Positions 12,400 to 24,331 of a stretch of DNA of 64,000 nt are shown in pieces (within the stretch, counting starts at the first letter, position 1; every line of letters begins with the position of its first letter). A program made the position numbers and the translations under genes. The notes beneath the pieces were generated by a model. The model did not search any database. It saw only the letters and a list, made by a program, of their open reading frames with translations, and had not been told where the DNA came from. Origin of the DNA: Isoetes taiwanensis (lineage: Eukaryota > Streptophyta > Lycopodiopsida > Isoetales > Isoetaceae); the NCBI GenBank assembly GCA_021234155.1, contig JAJEKV010000071.1, positions 624,001-688,000 of the forward strand, read 5' to 3'.

Positions 12400-14085
12400 G
12401 CCTCTTGGCCCTAGCCTGGCCAGCCCGCCATAGCCACGCCATAGCCTGCCTAGCCCTACTGGGACGACAGCCCCTGCCCATAGCCTAAACCTTGCTTGAC
12501 GTACCACACCTCCAGTCCATGCCCACGAGAAGATGGGCCACTGGGAAAACCAAGGCGGCGACCACCACGGAATCCGGTCCCTGATTAGCCATCATGGATG
12601 TGGGAGAGTCATCCTCCATGAAGAAGGAGGTCGGGCTAAGGCTAAGGCCCTCAGTCACGGCCGGGCCACCAAATGGCGGGGCCCGGGACACTCGAGACAC
12701 ATAGGAACTCCCGGCGAGAGAATTGGAGCCCGCGTCAAAGCGGGCGTGGAGGCTAACAGTGCTGCATTGCGGTGTCCGCCGGCTGGCATGGCGGTGGAGA
12801 TGGAGTCCCGGTGATCCCATGTGCTCGAAGGCAACCGGCTGGTCGAGAAGAACCGCGACTCGGCACGCCGAGCGGCACAAAGCCAGCAGAGTCTTCGGGA
12901 CATCGCGGGCCGCCTTAGACTCAGGTTCATCACTCGACACCATGACATAGGAGAGGAGCCGGCAATGCACGAGACGCGATGGTCACCGCGGCCCCACGGT
13001 CCGAAGGTTGAGAGAAAGCCACCACCATGGCACGGGGAGCGCAGGCCGCTCTTACGAACAGCCCGCATTAATTTCGGTTCTTTGTAGTACGATCGAGCAG
13101 CAAGCCCAGCTCTGGACGCGGTAGTTGGGAAGCTCGCACGCCGGCGTTACTCGGACCTCCGAGCTCCAGGGGTTCGCGGATGCCCATCCATAATTGCGGC
13201 TGTGGTCTCTTATCGGAGGTTCATAGTAGCCGCAGCAGCGTGCATGTGAGATCGGGCAAGCAAAGAGGGCCCTGCAAAGAGCCTGAGCTCCCGACTTTCG
13301 CAGGGGCCCGAGGACGCGGCTCGGGCTACCCCGAAACCCCTGAAGTATGCATTACCGCACGCCGGACGCCGCAGCGGGGACCACGCCGCAGCTTAGGACC
13401 ACGACCGCTGCCCCCGACTCAAACCACCCCACGCCATCCCAGCCCACCACCACCACCACCCAAAGAACGAGTCCCCGCCCCGCCCACCTTTGACCAGCAG
13501 CAGAGAACCCAAAAAAGCGCACGAGAGGCCATAATCCGTAGTCCAGGCATGCCGGAAGAGGGGAGAGTTCGCCCACAACATCCGAACATACATTCTCGAC
13601 GGATGACATTCCCCGCGGGCGATTCACATTTTCCTCGAAGTACCGTTATGGGGGCTCAGCGGTCGTGAATAACGATTGTCATATTCGCTAGATTATGGAT
13701 GCGCAGTGTCGCGATGCCCATGCGCAGAGGCAAGATGCTGAAGGGGCGTCCCCATGCGTGGACGGGGACCTCACACCCGCGAGGAGGCGCGAGACGACAT
13801 GAGCTTGTCGGTCGAGGCATCCACCACCAAGGGGTGCTGCAGGATTGGTTCGGCCGGGATGCACATTTTCTGCTGTGCCTGCTACACACCCTGCACCCCA
13901 ACCGCAGCTGAGCGTGGCCCTGCTTCTGCTTCTTCTACCACAGTCCCCCCCTTCTCCTGCTCCTACTCTGCTCCCCTCCACGACCCCGCCCTCCCGGCAC
14001 ACTCTGCCTCCGCTCCATCTACTTCTCACTCGACCTGCACTTCCGTCCTCCCCCCACAATTTGCGTGATACCTGCTCAAGGTCGA
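12400..14085. other. GC-rich leader of the following LINE, coding state unclear
   Basis: Base composition jumps to strongly GC-rich at about 12,400. Long frames are open on both strands (for example 13180-13668, 162 codons with a Pro-rich run, and 12970-12485 on the other strand). That is expected by chance in GC-rich DNA with few stops. It ends where the endonuclease motif of the downstream LINE starts, so it probably is the 5' UTR or ORF1 of that element. I recognise no zinc knuckle or DUF4283 block. Confidence 0.4.
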
Positions 14086-14089
14086 CAAA

Positions 14090-17000
14090 ATAGGAATTGT
14101 GCCTGGGGGTGGTCTCATGGAATTGTCGAGGGCTTCCCTTGGCGAAGGGGATAGTCTCAACTCTGTGGCAGCCAATATGGATCTCATCTTTCTCATGGAA
14201 CATGGGAGCAGCATGCCGGCCACAAGGCTACGATCTGGGGGTTACCAACATTTCTCGGTCTTGGCCACCGTGACAGGGGGGGGTCATGGTGGGGTTGCTT
14301 GCTACTACTGGGACAACCTTGGCACATCCGGTTACCCTCGAGGAGAAAACCAGGGCGGACATTAACCGGTACTTGTGGGTTCATGTGCATAATACCCGGT
14401 GGCAACCTCTTTTCTAGCCTTTGTTATTTCCCTCACGCAGAGCACCCTATCGTGATCACTCCGATGCGGATGGGATGGACCCTTATGTCGATCTATATGA
14501 TGACATATCTGGCCTAAGACAGTTGGGTAGAGATAGGGTCGCTTCTTAGGGATTTCAATGCACGGACGAGTGAGCAGCCCATGAGACTTGACCCCTGCCG
14601 GCGATGTCTGCGGCTCATGCATGAGAACACAGCCCGCGAGGATGGGATGACGGCCGAGGTCACTTCGCTTTGCCATTGCTCTGCTATGTGGTATTTTTTA
14701 ACTTGATAATTTGCAATGGCTCATGTCAAAGGGCCCGCTTCTCACAAAGTGCACCTGTAGACAGACAATCGAGGGGAGGTCTTTAGTGTGGTGGACTATG
14801 TGCTTTCGTGGTTGCGCCAAGATATGCATCTCACCGGCCGTTTAGGGTGGTAGAACCGATAGTCCGGGATGAGGGAGGTTTCCGGATCACATCCCACTTT
14901 ATTTGGACATGGCTTGGCAAGCCGCCAGAACCCCCACTATGCTAGCCCGTGCCATCCTCGCAACTGGCGGATTATGAGGGGATTATGAGCGGCGAGAGAG
15001 GACTACGCCGAGATGCTCATGGATGCCTTGCCGACAATCGCGGGACCCCCACACTAGAGCGTGAGCGTAACCCGGTTCGAAGCTATTACGGGATGCGGCC
15101 GGACAGGTGTTTTGGGAGACCCCCCCTTCCCCGGCGTAGCCGCTCAGGGACAGCAACCTTTCCGTGTAACCAGTGGTTTGATGCGGAGTGTAAAGAACAC
15201 AAGCGCCAGCTCCGTCACGATTCGGATCCGGTCCCGCTTGCGAGGCCACCACCGCGATGTCGCGCCCATCCCGCGGGAGACAAAGGCGGTACCTTGCCAG
15301 GAACACCGAGGGGAGATGTTCGCCTGCTGGACACTCATCCTCGAACCTTTTGGCGCAGTGCCCGAAGGCCAGCCCCACCCTACAGGACATCACACCCGGC
15401 AGTGCATTCTGCCGCAGCAGTTCTATGACCCACCAGGGACGCGTACGCCCATACCCCCACAGGATGGCCCCCCATTGGTTCTCGCGGAGGGGGATGTTGT
15501 GCGGGGCCCGCGAACGCTGGCTAATGGGAAGGCGACCTTAATTTATCGTGATGCGCACCGAAGTTACTCAAATGGGCGGTAGGCATTGCTGGTGCCCATC
15601 CTCACTATCCTGTTCAAGGAAAGGCATTGCGAGGAAGGTTTCCCCGACAATGGACCACAAGCGGGGTTGTCCCCATTCACAAGGCTGGCGACCCTCCAAA
15701 CCAATTACGGACGATCATGGTTCGATTCAAGATTTGCCAAACCGTTGGTGGCATTTCGGTAAATAGCTTGACTACCGGTTGAGGGCGGCCGATGCGAGCC
15801 CTCACCTGGCGTGTTTTAGACCCCGCCACTCAACGATTGACCATATCTTTAATGCGGCGGGCGATTGAAGATACGGCCGAAACCATCGGGCAGGGACTTG
15901 TATTGTTGCTTTGTGAACTTCGAAGGCTTTTCGATCGGCCCCAGGGAAAAGGCGTGGGCTAGACAGTGTCAGCCGAGGGATCGCGCTGCCACGTGCGAGA
16001 ATGCCATATACAGGGAGCTGTATGAGAGTTGTTTTAGCGGGATGCGACCCGACGGACCAAGCATTCACCCAGTAGTATCGAGGTCCCGGAGGCTGCCCCT
16101 CTCACCAACACTTTTTGGCCTCTACATTGACCCGGTTAGAGCCAATGAGCATGAAAGCATGGGGGATGGCATACGGCTTTTGCACCGGGTCATCCGCCAG
16201 CTCATCTCACCGGGACGATGTTGGCCTTCCGCCCACACCCCGAAGCTATCAGCCTCATCCGATGCCCTAGACACATTCGCGGGGCTACATACATGCTGAA
16301 TGAATCTGGCCAAGACCGGGGTGGTTCTCATATCCTCTTCACGCCACCCCACGCCTCAGACTCACATATCGAGGGACACGTGGAGGGAGGCGCCCACCTA
16401 CAAGTACCTAGGGGTGGAGTTCCCCTCCTCTGTTGGGAGGCGCCCATCCGCTATGGTGACAGCTAGGGGCCGGAAAGCGCTTTATGCCATGCAATTGATC
16501 ACTAAGTAGCTCATGATTGGGGCCATCGGTCACATCTGTTTGGCCGGTCGAAGTTTGTCCTTCCGTATTGGTAGAGATTTGGGGCCCCGGCCGTCTCTTT
16601 GGCGACACGGAATGACTTGGAGCAGGTGCGAAGGCATTTTTTTGGCACGGGCACTGGGTGAAACCTTCACCCCTATCGATTCTCGCTGCAGAAACTGGAT
16701 TCTTGCCGCAGTAGCGGCAGTCCTTGATAGACACATCGTCTATTTTCAAAAATGGTTAATATGGGTGATGCTCGGCTCCCTTTGGCTTACGCTATGGCAA
16801 TGGCCCAAGAGCGTGCTCGGGGCCTGTTGGAGGGGTAAGAGAGATCGCTGGTTCGCCAGATGGGCGGGGAACCAATGGATGCGTCGCGGTGGACATAGAG
16901 GTCGTGGCGGCTGGCGGGAATGAATACGGATGCTTGCTTCCTTGGCAAAGCTCACCGGGACCCCGGCTCTAGAGCGGGTCAAAAGCGGCCCATTACAAAG

Positions 17001-17430
17001 GAGCATATAAACCCCGTTGGCGGGGCCCAGCTCTACCTGCGTTCCAGCTGCCCGAAAGCCGCGGAGACTCATTGCCTCCATTCGCGACAAAAGGTGCCCA
17101 CCATCTTCGCATTGAGGCGGGCGGGGTGGATTGGGGAGCCCACCGCCAGACTCTGTCGCTCTTTGTCAAGCGGACGCCATTGAGGATGAGTCTCACACTT
17201 TCGAGTTGCCGTGATTGGTCGGATCCGGGCGGATACATTCCCTTAGTACAGCCGGACTTGCCCTACATTTGTTGATTAACACATCCAAGACGCGTGCTCT
17301 AGGGGAGTGCATGCAGGGAGGTCTTGGATCTGCGAGCCAACCTTACCCCTCCCCGGCCTTCAAGCCGACGACGCACTATGGGTACCGGGTACATGAGTGT
17401 ATATATTTGTGTGTTTTTGCATTGCTAACC
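14090..17430 (+). mobile_element. GC-rich LINE of a second clade (EN, RT, C-terminal EDESH tail)
   Basis: The order of motifs is complete, although all are frameshifted. Endonuclease start VVSWNCRGLPLAKG at 14108; DLIFLMEHG at 14178; RDFNARTSE at 14550, where the family has GDFNAR; VDYVLSWL at about 14790. The reverse-transcriptase block at 15.6-16.5 kb includes CCFVNFEGF and PLSPTLFGLYIDP. YKYLGVEFP occurs at 16399-16425 and ARGRKALYAMQ at about 16465. Near the 3' end CQADAIEDESHTFELP lies at about 17170. The same IEDESHTF tail occurs in the LINE at 61.5-62.2 kb, so both belong to one clade, different from the L1-like elements here. Base composition is unlike the neighbours. Confidence 0.8.
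15860..16515 (+). pseudogene. Reverse transcriptase core of the GC-rich LINE, broken
   Basis: The polymerase would copy the element RNA at the nicked target. Motif A can be read as LYCCFVNFEGFSIGPREKAW (from about 15,898); the family norm is VDFEKAFD, so the catalytic Asp of this motif has become Asn. Motif B survives as PLSPTLFGLYIDP at about 16,095, missing the preceding GVRQGC. The Y-A-D-D block is not readable in any frame near 16,210. The thumb-region signatures LNLAKT (16,303) and YKYLGVEF follow. Loss of catalytic residues plus frameshifts make it dead. Confidence 0.75.
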
Positions 17431-19915
17431 ACCTAGTGGTTAACATTGTGCATGCACATGTTAGATGCATGCACATGTTAGGTGTCGATGGCGTGGCCGG
17501 ACACTTGGCATGATTAGGTTAACATAAGTGTAGGGATTAGATTTAGTTAGATGTACGGCTCAGATTTGCGGCTCACACTATATTAGGACCGAGCCTCTTC
17601 AGATGTACTCGCAAGTTTATCTCATATTTGGAGAGCCTCATTTGGCCACGTTACCCTTCATTCTTTGTACATATTTCCTTGTCTTGTTCTTTTTTTGTGA
17701 TCATGAGCATGGCAGCTTTTGTAGCATCCGCGCTTCATGGATCTTTGCTCTGAGTGTATGCCAAGAATCCAAACATTAAAAATTATCTTGCCGGTTTTTC
17801 GCCGTGATCACTTGCTTCAGCCTTTTTTTTTTTTGTTGTTCTTCCGCTTCTCATCATCGCCAGTTCTTGAATACTTCTTGTACACTACTCTCAACCCTTC
17901 AATCCCTTTATTTGGCCCAACCAGTTGTTGAAAATGGTCGGCTGGAGGCCCTTTGTCAATCAATTCCTTAGCCCTTAGTTTGTTATGAAAATCGGTTTTC
18001 AAAAAACTGCTGTTTTTTCTAGCTGCGAACAAACGCTTTTTCTGATGAGGGGATTTCGGGTGGTGTGACACTCCTCTCGCGCAAGATTTTCAGAAAAATC
18101 AAAAGTTTGATCCTCTTTTCTCTTCTCCTTTGCTGAAAAAATGTCCAAATATCATGCTCTTTTTTCATTATCCTCTATCAAAAATCGTGCTCTTGCACAC
18201 CAAAAATATTCTCTATCATTTCTTCTTGATTTTATTTATAGAGGGCCGGCACTTGGCTAGCCCCCTTTGAGCCCATATGTTTCCGTTCACGGCTGCTTGA
18301 TTTCAAGGTTTTCTTACGCAAAAGCCGAGATTTTGTCTCCATAGCTCCCGCAAATACAAGAGTTCAGTGTTTCTTGAGCTTATACATTACCGCTTGAGAT
18401 ACCAGCCAGAGTTAGTGCGATTCAAGCAAATATGATTTTTCATCAGTTACATTACCTTGATTCATTTCCTTTCTACCTCCCACAGAGCCCTTTGCATCAC
18501 ACCGATATGTTCTAAGTTCTTTCGACGCTCTATCTAGTTCGCGACCCATTTCAAGCACAAACACTCACTTTTTTTGAACATGGAAAGAGAAGGATTTTCT
18601 TCGGTATTTTCGGCTTCCGGCTTGTATACTCATTGAATTTTTAAGAGGACCCGGCATTTACGAAAGCCCCCACCTCTCACCTTTTCGGATATACGGTGCG
18701 AGCCATTTTTGATAAGCCATGTGAAGAAATTTTCGCGATCTCTGGTCCGGATTTCTTAAGCTCCTTGGTCTCGATCATCCAAATAAACCAAATCTTTTCA
18801 TCAGTCAAGAAGATTCACTTTGAACATCTTTGTTGAGCGAGTTAAATATTTTATCTCTCATGACTTTTCGAGGGCTATTTTCTATCTCGGTTTATCCAAC
18901 AAATGCCTATCTATTCAAATCGGCAAGCGTTTCTGCAGCAAAGGTTTCCGGCCGACATCGGATCGGCTTCAAACCTGAGAACTCCCATATCTCTTTACTC
19001 TCCATCCTGCAAAGGTGAAACAATAGCAGTCCCTCTTCTTGCAAACAACGCCATCTATTTTTCTACATAGCTCTGTTCCATCACTTCCGGTCCACTCCTA
19101 TCCATAGCAGCTCATATTTCGGCATCATCTCTGCCTTACCAGATTCGTAATTTCCAGCTTGCATCTATGTTAAGCAAGCGGCTATTTAAGCCTTCAAATC
19201 CGGTCTTGCGAGCATTTTTAAGCATTTAGGGTTGCGGCTTCAGGCTGAGGTTTTTCAAGCGGTCCTTGATTTGGCGGCTTGTATCTATGGCCCGGATGAA
19301 TTTGGCGTTTTCTGGCTCCGCGACCGTCGACACTTCAATTAAAATTGCTTCCGCGCGCTCACATTTGCGCTCGGGGGTCGAGTCGTGCGTGGACGGCCTT
19401 GAGATATCTTCCATAGCGTTGACCAGCGCCGTTATTTATACTTGCCCGCTAACCCGCCCTGAGCCACGCTAACCCACGCCTTACGCTTGTCCACGCCTAA
19501 GCCCACGGCTGCTCGCGGCTTTTTTTCTTTCCACACTCCGCCTCACCCGACCATACTCCCGCCCATGCCCACGAGCCCACGCTGCACCACGCTTGCTCTC
19601 CGCATGTTCATGGCCCACGCTCTAGCTCCACGATCCGCTCTTCAAAAATATTGTCGCGCTATGGTCACACTCTTCTTCTATGGCTGATCCGCGGGGACAC
19701 TTTCCTGCGTGCTTATGTTTTAAGACCCCCTATTATACTTGTTTTTAAGTGCAATTTTGGGGCAATCTTTGTTACAATGGACTTCCCCATAATATAAGGG
19801 ATGGTCTTCATGTTTTTGGCCCAAAATTCCTATGATCCATGTTCGCATCGACATTCCTTGGGATCCTCTTAGTCATCAATGCCTTCTTGAAGATCTTTCG
19901 GCAACACAACCCAAC
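17431..19915. other. Unassigned stretch between the GC-rich LINE and the LTR element
   Basis: Pyrimidine-rich, AT to mid-GC sequence with no frame over about 85 codons. At 17455-17480 ATGCACATGTTAG is duplicated. At 19,440-19,640 there are many CCCACG and CCACGC words, reminiscent of the CACGGC-rich array inside the LTR element, so part of this may be the remains of a related element. I cannot show its borders. Confidence 0.35.
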
Positions 19916-20347
19916 CAAACATATGTATGAGTGGCATAGGCCACATGTATTTATCACATTGGACCACTTGATCTAGGAGGGCTTGATTTAGCCACATATG
20001 TGGTAGGTGGCATAAACCACATGTATTTGTCATATTGGACCCCACAATCTATGGCCCATTTGATTTAGCCTAGATCGTGGAGGGTGAGATATCATTTAGG
20101 GTTAGGGTTTTGCTCTACTATTTAGAGAGCATTTCCTCTCATTGTTTTAGGCTTTGCTCACGTTTTGGAGCACCTCCTTTTGGAGCATCAATATGATTGA
20201 GTTTTTGTTCATTCTTTGCTTTGTTCTTGTTCTTGGAGTTTCTTCCCACCTTCTTTTGTTGATCCATGAGCATTTGTGGCAGCCTTGTGGCATCCGTGAT
20301 CATGGACTGCTGCTACAAGGTGATGCCAAGAACCCCAAATATCAACA
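19916..20347 (+). repeat. 5' LTR (first bases missing)
   Basis: Starts at AAACATATGTATGAGTGGCA and ends ATATCAACA. It is near-identical to 27764-28192, with scattered substitutions and small indels. Both contain the run GGGTTAGGGTTTTGCTCTAC followed by TATTTAGAGAG, a plausible TATA region. The expected TGTTAGCCC start is replaced by unrelated sequence. Confidence 0.85.
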
Positions 20348-20348
20348 C

Positions 20349-20366
20349 TGGCGCCTCATGCCGGGG
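20349..20366 (+). promoter_or_regulatory. Primer-binding site, TGGCGCC type
   Basis: TGGCGCCTCATGCCGGGG starts two bases after the LTR end. TGGCGCC followed by GCCGGGG a few bases on is the primer-binding site of plant Ty3/gypsy Tat/Athila/Ogre relatives, complementary to a tRNA 3' end. It is the best clue to the lineage whose enzymes mobilised this element. Confidence 0.75.
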
Positions 20367-20814
20367 TCTCTTGGGCTCATGATCAATCTCTTGTTTTGTA
20401 TTTCAAGCATCTCCGAAGGCGCATACATTTCTTATTTCTTACGAGACAAGTTTGCCACAGTAATCTGATTCTTATTTTTGGGTGTATTTTTGTCTTTGGA
20501 GATGCCCTTGGTCTTGATTTACCACTCGGTTCTTCTTTTATTTTCGAGTGTATTTTGGGTGCTGAACTCTGGAGATGCTCTGTGGGTCTTTCATGTTGTG
20601 ATATTTGCCCAATGGCTTCACAAAGGGACAAATTTTGCCACAGTTAAGTCGTATTTAATTGAAGTGGGACAAATCTTGAATTTTGGGGACTCGGACTGAA
20701 AATGGGACTCATATTGACATCAAAATTTCACATCATATAACAAGGAGTGGTTCATAATATTTTGTTCTGCAATTTCCAAATAAATAGTTGAGAAAGTTGA
20801 GCGAAGTGAGATCG

Positions 20815-21056
20815 AAAGGGAGGGAAGGGGGAAGACGGGAGTGAGAAAGGGGGAGAAGAGGGGGCAAGGGAGAAGAGGGGGGGAAGGGGGCAAGGGAGAA
20901 GAAGGGGCAAGGGGAAGGGGCAAGGGGAGAAGAGGGGGCAAGGAAGGGGCAAGGGAGAAGAAGGGGGGCAAGGGGAAGGGGCAAGGGAGAAGAAGGGGCA
21001 AGAGGGACGGGGCAAGGGGCAAGGAGAAGAAGGGGCAAAGGGGCAAGGGAGCGTGT
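20815..21056 (+). repeat. G-rich polypurine tract
   Basis: About 240 bp almost free of pyrimidines except single C, built from words like GGGGCAAGGG and GAGAAGAAGG. The opposite strand would read as Pro/Leu/Ser-rich protein in all frames, which explains three overlapping frames of about 108 codons. Runs of three to seven G spaced by 3-10 bp could form G-quadruplexes or triplex DNA. Confidence 0.9.
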
Positions 21057-23569
21057 CATTGAGATTAAAAATACATATTATCAAAATATAATTAATAAAT
21101 AATTTAATTAATTTAATTAAATAAATAATTAAAAAAAATATAAAACATTCTCCTCTTCTCGACTAGTGAGTCGAGAATTGGAAAACATAAATCCCTCATT
21201 GTTCTCTTCTCCACTAGTGAGTGGAGAATTGGAATAACCAATTCAAATTGCTCCATTAAGAACCGGATTGTCTGAGAATTTGCCCGGCCGCGGGAGAAAG
21301 TATTTGATAGAGGTGGAGGTGGAAAGCGCCGGTAAAGAAATTCCACGCTATAATGGACACGGGAAGCGATCTAATCTGGTTCCAAATGCGCCGATTGCAC
21401 AGCAAGTTCGGGGCACATCGTCACGAATCATGCCCTCAAAAGCTGTGCTAGATTACACGCACGGTCCACTTCATGGCGACAATTGCATGCGATTATTTTG
21501 TCGCGACCCTTTGCACGACACAAATTGCTCAGTGCGAGAGCTGCAAATACCGCTACTCATATGGGGGCCGGGCTAAACGCGGAGAGTGCTTGTGGGGATT
21601 CAACGTGGAGAGTGCCAAAGTCCCTTTGCTCCTAAACATGGTGGCGTTGTAGCCTCTGGTTGCAACATTAAGCTCATGTCGCTGAACTCTTCCACCGATT
21701 TGTGGTGTATTCTCCCAAGGGCGGCGGTTTGGGACTTTTTAGGAGGACACAATCTCAATCTCCACTTGATCACAATCTCAATCTATAGCTTTCTTTTTTA
21801 GGAGGAAAAGCGTGGTGGCGTCTGCCGGAGGACTTATCATGGGCGAGCCCGAAGAATTGCGCGGTGGCGGCTTCCTTGATGTCAAAAAAAATTCGAATTT
21901 ATTGCACCAGGGGCTCGGATAACCAATCGTTGGAACAAATCTGGTCTTCGGAGCAGTGTTGGGATGGGTTTGGGGGTGGATATGGAGGGGTGTTCTTGAG
22001 AGTCCTGGTAAGAAGAGCATTCAGAAAATGCCGCTTCGGAGGAGGTGCCTTGCGTTTTAGTGTCTACGCCACCGCAGTATGAAAGGATGTGCAAAAGCAT
22101 GCAAGATGGGTGCTTCAGCTTCCGTCTGCCTTTCGATGCTTTCTTCTCCTCTTTGGCCGAAACAATCAACTGCACTACTTTTCTTTCGCATAGCGCGGCT
22201 GCTTTGCGGCTGGTGGAGCTTGGCTGCAATGCAGTGCCCACATCACACACATGTTCGCTATAACTCGCTGCGGCGAAGATCACGAGCTCACAAACTTTAA
22301 TGTCATTTGAAGTTACATTTTCGATTAAATTCGTGGTACGCTACTTCTTGCCTTTGCTGCTCATCTCGTCTGTTAGGAAGCGGGGAGGCGGGGAGGCGAG
22401 CATTCCACTGTGGCTGTGCCTCCTCGCTTGATCCTCCATAGCGGGGACCTCCATTCATAGCCAGCGCCTCCTCCATTCTCTTTCCTCCTCCAGTATCCCT
22501 TTTTCGCCTTGGATCCGAACGGATGCCCATTCTTATAATAGAGCTGCAAGATCCAACGGAAAGATGCAACACTCGGAGATACATATAGGCGGAATAAAAA
22601 GCCATCCTCATCTTATCCATCCATGTAATGTTTTTTTTGCCATATCTAGCATGATCTTGGCCGGTACGGATTACCGCCATAGCTTTGAAGAACGCCATAG
22701 CCGATGATGGTATCACGATGGCGGGGACTCGAACAAGCGGTGGGAGCTATGGCGATGGGAGCTTCTTCCAAGCGGTACAAATGAACTTCTGTCTCAAAGG
22801 TATGTACCAAAGTTCAAAATTCAAACATGGGCGGGAAAAAAAGGCGGGGTATTAGAAAGAAAGGGGTAAAATAATACGTTGAAAAAGAAAGTGTAAAATA
22901 AATGATTTTAAAATTCAAGCATAAATGGGGAAAAAAGGGCGGGGTATTAGAAAAAAAGGGTAAAATAATACATTGAAAAAGAAAGTGTAAAATAAATGCT
23001 AATATTATAATTTGACGTGTCCCCAATTTCCTCTTTTTATGTGTTTGCTACTATGTTCACACGTTAAACATTATGTTCCCATGATGCATGTTTTCTAGGC
23101 ATATATTCTTATTCTAAGGTAAAAATTTAAGTGGGAAGATCATGATATAATTTACACCTTCTTTAACCCATTTTGAAGGTTCAAGACACAAAATGGACAA
23201 GTACATATTAAAAGGTCTAATGCATATTAATAGATTTAATGCATAGGTCTAATAGGCTCTTATAGGTTATAATGTGCATTATAGGTGCATATATTGCTGT
23301 TTACATGTGCATTAGGCATTACTCTTTACATAGCTAAATATGAGCCCAATGGTCCCCTCTTCATATAGCTATATAGTATGGTCCATTAGAAAGGGGGAGG
23401 GTCCATTAGATATGTGTCCATTAGATAATACATGGGGAGGGTCTATTTTCATGGAAAATCGTAGGGAAATTTATGGGGAGGTATTTTTCATAGAAAATAC
23501 ATAGGATGTTTGAAGGTTATTCATTTTCGACCTTCTCGGACTCTGAGCTTTGAAATTGCCCTTTTTTAC

Positions 23570-24095
23570 TCCCGGTGCCCTTTTCGACTCCATGAGTCGA
23601 GAAAGGCCCTCAACTGCATTTTTTCGCTTTGAGTGGCTTTTCTCGACTGCGGTCGAAAGGCATTCCGATTTCCTAAAACTGCGTTTACGGCTTTGAGCCT
23701 TTCTCGTTCCGCGAGTCGAGAAAAGCCCTCGACACCCTAAAACTTCGTTTTTGCTTTTGAGCTGCCTTTCTCACCTCGCGAGTCGAGAAAGCCTCCTGAC
23801 CCCTAAAACCTGGCGTTTACGGGTTTGAAGCGCCTTTCTCGACCATGAGAATTGAGAAAGCCTCCCCCGAAACCCCGCGTTTTGCTTGAGCTGCCTTTCT
23901 AGGCTCGCGAGGTGAGAAATACTCGACTCCTAAAACTTGCGTTTTTTTAAACTTTGCTGCCTTTTCTCGACTCGCGGTTGAGAAAACCAATTCTAAAACT
24001 TGCGTTTTTCGCTTTGAGCTGCCTTTCTCGACTCGCGAGTTGAGAAAGGCCTTCTGACCTGTGATTTTCCCTCTGAGTTGCCTTTCTCATGCCTG
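23570..24095. repeat. Tandem array of about eight 60-70 bp units centred on the palindrome CTCGACTCGCGAGTCGAG
   Basis: Each unit has GCCTTTCTCGAC, then TCGCGAGTCGAGAAAG, then a spacer ending in variants of CCTAAAACTTGCGTTTTT and CTTTGAGCTG. The most complete palindrome is in the last full unit (about 24,025). Others carry substitutions or lost bases (for example CTCGACTGCGGTCGA at about 23,641). The spacers are also related to each other, so this is a minisatellite and not a CRISPR-like array. An intron-acceptor-like TTTTGTCTCTTGCAG follows at about 24,172-24,186, so the array may sit in an intron. Confidence 0.85.
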
Positions 24096-24185
24096 TATTT
24101 TCCAAAAATGGCCCTAAGAACTGTGTTTTATTTTATTTTTTTTGCATGTAGCATCACTTGACTAATTTGATTTTGTCTCTTGCAG

Positions 24186-24331
24186 TCCTCATCTCGACCA
24201 GATAGTACATGCTTGGGAGCAATGAAAAGATCAGTTCATTGAAGAAAGGTGCCGAGAAGAGGGTGGTGACATCAGTTGGACATACAAGCACGTGGCCTAT
24301 AAAGGAGCTCCTCATACAAATTTCTATCGTC
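24186..24331 (+). pseudogene. Exon-like block between splice-site-like signals
   Basis: The block is bounded by TTTTGTCTCTTGCAG on the left and CGTCT|GTAAGTTG on the right. One frame reads PHLDQIVHAWEQ, stop, KDQFIEERCREEGGDISW, then a block ending in APHTNFYRL, with one internal TGA. The residue mix (many acidic, Trp and Tyr) looks like real protein. I do not recognise the family and find no match in the large P element. It may be the remnant of a gene carried by the small element. Confidence 0.4.

Noticed and set aside
12485-13668. Overlapping frames of 137-162 codons on both strands as an antisense gene pair
   Set aside because: High GC leaves few stop codons in any frame, and there is no recognised domain. 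The area is best explained as the 5' part of the GC-rich LINE.
20720-21084. Pro/Leu-rich proteins of about 108 residues
   Set aside because: Three overlapping frames are all produced by the polypurine tract on the other strand.
23570-24095. CRISPR-like array of palindromic repeats
   Set aside because: The spacers are copies of each other, the repeats are unequal, the context is plant nuclear DNA and there are no cas genes. It is a minisatellite.
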